Positions 61,687 through 64,000 of a DNA stretch of 64,000 nt are shown here, one piece after another. Each line of letters starts with the position of its first letter. Positions within the stretch are counted from its first letter, which is position 1. The position numbers and the translations under genes are program-made. Under the pieces are notes generated by a model. That model was not told the origin of the DNA. It was given only the letters and a program-made list of their open reading frames with translations, and ran no database searches. The stretch is from the NCBI RefSeq assembly GCF_025359345.1, contig NZ_JANYGQ010000003.1:62001-126000 (forward strand), given 5' to 3'. This DNA comes from Mucilaginibacter sp. (GTDB taxonomy: Bacteria > Bacteroidota > Bacteroidia > Sphingobacteriales > Sphingobacteriaceae).

Positions 61687-64000
61687 TTGGCAAAAGACAA
61701 TAGTAAAGAGACGCCCTTAATGCAGCAGTACAACCAGATAAAGGTGAAGTACCCCGGTGCATTATTGTTGTTTCGTGTGGGAGATTTTTATGAGACTTTT
61801 GGCGAGGACGCCATCAAGGCAGCCGGTATTTTGGGTATTGTGCTTACGCGTAGGGCAAATGGGGCTGCAACGCATATAGAACTGGCGGGCTTTCCGCACC
61901 ATTCATTGGATACTTACCTGCCCAAACTGGTGCGGGCCGGGCAGCGGGTAGCTATCTGCGACCAGCTCGAGGATCCCAAAACCACCAAAACTATTGTTAA
62001 GCGTGGCGTTACCGAGTTGGTTACTCCAGGCGTGGCTATCAGCGACAATATCCTTAATCAAAAAAGCAACAATTACCTCGCTTCATTATATTTCGAGAAA
62101 AACAGCCTGGGTATTGCCTTAATTGATATTTCGACAGGCGAGTTTTTAACCGCCCAGGGAAATAGTGATTATATCGATAAACTGTTGCAAAGTTTCGCGC
62201 CATCCGAGGTCATCTATCCAAAAAGCCGGCAGCGCGATTTTAAAGACACCTATGGCGACCGCTTTTATACCTACACACTTGACGAGTGGCCATACAGCGG
62301 GGATTATGCGCAGGAGGTATTGCTAAAGCATTTCGGCGTAAAATCATTAAAGGGTTTCGGTATTGACAAGCTGAACCTCGGTATTATAGCCGCAGGTGTT
62401 GCGCTGCATTATTTAAATGAAACCGAACATCGCAACCTGCAGCATATCTCGGCCATCGGCAGGATAGAAGAAGACCGCTACCTTTGGCTCGACAGATACA
62501 GCGTACGCAACCTTGAACTGGTTGGCTCAGCAAACGAAAATGCATTAACGCTGGTTGACGTGCTCGACCATACCTGTTCGCCAATGGGAGCACGCCTGCT
62601 ACGCCGCTGGATTGTAATGCCGTTAAAAGAATTGAAACCAATAAACGACCGACTTGGCGTTGTTGAATATTTGATCGAGCAGGAAGACTTGCGCGAATCA
62701 CTCAAACAAAATATAAGGCTGATTGGTGATTTAGAGCGACTAATATCAAAAATTGGCCTGCATAAAGCTAATCCGCGCGAGGTTTGCCAGCTTAAAAAAG
62801 CCTTGCTGGCCATTGATGTAATTAAAAAAATTGGCGAAACATCGGTAAGCCTGCCCCTGCAGGCAATTGCAGCACAATTAAATCCATGCACGCTCATCAG
62901 TGATAAAATTGAGAAGGAGCTTAACCCTGAACCACCTGTAATGCTGGTGAAAGGCAGCGTGATGAGCGACGGGATAAATGAAGAGCTTGACAGGTTGCGC
63001 AAAATTGCTTTTGGCGGAAAGGGTTATTTGCTGGAGATACAAAAGCGTGAGGCCGAACAAACCGGCATACCGTCGCTTAAAGTATCATTTAATAACGTAT
63101 TTGGCTATTACCTTGAAGTTACCCACAGTCACCGCGATAAAGTGCCCACTGAGTGGATACGGAAGCAAACACTGGTAAATGCCGAACGGTACATTACGCC
63201 CGAGCTAAAAGAATACGAAGAACAAATATTAGGTGCTGAGGAGAAAATACTGGCACTGGAAACCCGGCTGTATAACGACCTGCTTTACTCGCTTGCAGAG
63301 TACATCAAGCCCATACAATTGAATGCACAATTGGTGGCGCGGTTGGATGTGTTACTCAACTTTGCAACAATATCCATCAAAAACTATTACGTTAAGCCGG
63401 AAATGAACGATAGCCGGGTTATCGATATAAAAGGTGGCCGCCACCCGGTTATTGAAAAGAATTTACCGCTTGGCGAGGAATACATCACCAATGATGTGTT
63501 CCTTGACTCGGAAACGCAGCAGATAATTATTATTACCGGGCCAAACATGGCCGGTAAATCGGCATTGCTAAGGCAAACCGGGCTGATAGTGCTGATGGCA
63601 CAGATGGGCTGTTTCGTACCCGCGAAAGCCGCTTCGATAGGTTTGGTTGATAAGATATTTACACGCGTTGGCGCATCTGATAACCTGTCGTCCGGCGAAT
63701 CGACCTTTATGGTGGAGATGAATGAAACGGCGAGTATCCTGAATAACCTGTCGGACCGCAGCCTGATTTTGTTGGATGAAATTGGCCGCGGAACATCTAC
63801 TTATGATGGTATATCCATCGCCTGGTCAATTGCTGAATTTTTGCATAACCAACCAACGGCAAGGGCCAAAACCTTGTTTGCCACCCACTACCACGAATTG
63901 AACGAGTTGAGCAACTCATTTAACCGCATCAAAAACTTTAACGTATCAGTAAAAGAAGTTGGCCACCAGATTATATTTTTACGTAAGCTGGTACCAGGTG
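61687..64000 (+). CDS. mutS: DNA mismatch repair protein MutS (C-terminus beyond window)
   Basis: The first 771 codons of MutS, which recognises mismatches and starts repair with MutL. Start TTG at 61687 gives [16 protein letters not shown], matching the family start, with a Shine-Dalgarno AAGGAG 8 nt upstream. The mismatch-wedge motif F34-x-E36 is in [12 protein letters not shown]. Clamp and lever domains follow, then the ATPase: Walker A GPNMAGKS (618-625), Walker [14 protein letters not shown], and [11 protein letters not shown]. The remaining ~90-100 residues (C-terminal tetramer/MutL-contact part) lie outside the window. No disruption is seen. Confidence 0.97.
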   Translation, partial: MAKDNSKETPLMQQYNQIKVKYPGALLLFRVGDFYETFGEDAIKAAGILGIVLTRRANGAATHIELAGFPHHSLDTYLPKLVRAGQRVAICDQLEDPKTTKTIVKRGVTELVTPGVAISDNILNQKSNNYLASLYFEKNSLGIALIDISTGEFLTAQGNSDYIDKLLQSFAPSEVIYPKSRQRDFKDTYGDRFYTYTLDEWPYSGDYAQEVLLKHFGVKSLKGFGIDKLNLGIIAAGVALHYLNETEHRNLQHISAIGRIEEDRYLWLDRYSVRNLELVGSANENALTLVDVLDHTCSPMGARLLRRWIVMPLKELKPINDRLGVVEYLIEQEDLRESLKQNIRLIGDLERLISKIGLHKANPREVCQLKKALLAIDVIKKIGETSVSLPLQAIAAQLNPCTLISDKIEKELNPEPPVMLVKGSVMSDGINEELDRLRKIAFGGKGYLLEIQKREAEQTGIPSLKVSFNNVFGYYLEVTHSHRDKVPTEWIRKQTLVNAERYITPELKEYEEQILGAEEKILALETRLYNDLLYSLAEYIKPIQLNAQLVARLDVLLNFATISIKNYYVKPEMNDSRVIDIKGGRHPVIEKNLPLGEEYITNDVFLDSETQQIIIITGPNMAGKSALLRQTGLIVLMAQMGCFVPAKAASIGLVDKIFTRVGASDNLSSGESTFMVEMNETASILNNLSDRSLILLDEIGRGTSTYDGISIAWSIAEFLHNQPTARAKTLFATHYHELNELSNSFNRIKNFNVSVKEVGHQIIFLRKLVPG

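Overview
The window looks like a chromosomal segment of a Bacteroidota bacterium, most likely Sphingobacteriaceae (Mucilaginibacter/Pedobacter-like). This rests on SusC/SusD genes, Bacteroidota-type promoter boxes (TAnnTTTG), many secreted glycoside hydrolases and signal-peptide lipoproteins, few Shine-Dalgarno sites, and family-level resemblance of the housekeeping proteins. Genus-level placement is inference. No rRNA, tRNA, CRISPR array, transposase or phage gene was recognised.

Layout. 1-4 kb: a SusC/SusD glycan-uptake pair on the minus strand, with SusD cut by the window edge. 4.2-8.5 kb: a TsdA-like dihaem cytochrome c with a DsrE-like protein, then a GH116 glycosidase. 8.5-17.4 kb: a small FKBP, two cold-shock proteins, a GAF histidine kinase, DUF72/ABM proteins, cardiolipin synthase with a YdjM-like hydrolase, a head-to-head pair of paralogous CDF metal transporters, and small proteins. 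17.5-22.2 kb: a large solitary DUF4011-helicase-nuclease-DUF3320 protein, the best defence candidate here. 22.3-31.4 kb: secreted proteins, GH105 and GH127 enzymes, and two parallel AraC-regulator/SDR cassettes sharing a DNA box. 31.5-39.6 kb: mixed metabolism, a RelE/ParE toxin-antitoxin pair, a LuxC-like acyl-CoA reductase opposite a ferredoxin, an NlpC/P60 peptidase and a WD40 protein.

39.7-47.4 kb: a complete minus-strand histidine operon, hisG-D-C-B-H-A-F-IE. Upstream is a strong Bacteroidota promoter followed by a 20-codon leader peptide with six His codons, which implies attenuation. The operon also carries dispersed palindromic repeats in four of its gaps, one of them built into the hisH reading frame. 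47.5-59.2 kb: DUF2264 protein, GT-C-like membrane protein, GmhB phosphatase, small proteins, an MpaB-like oxygenase beside an amber-interrupted DUF2809 gene, an esterase, a CoA-binding protein, and a BlaR1/BlaI pair with a perfect operator palindrome. 59.3-64 kb: an orphan SusD-like gene whose start is frameshifted at an A-tract, pterin-4a-carbinolamine dehydratase, and the first 771 codons of mutS.

The strongest unexplained signals are the His leader, a family of 7-bp-periodic arrays that abut stop codons, and 21-bp-spaced direct repeats at the AraC/SDR promoters.
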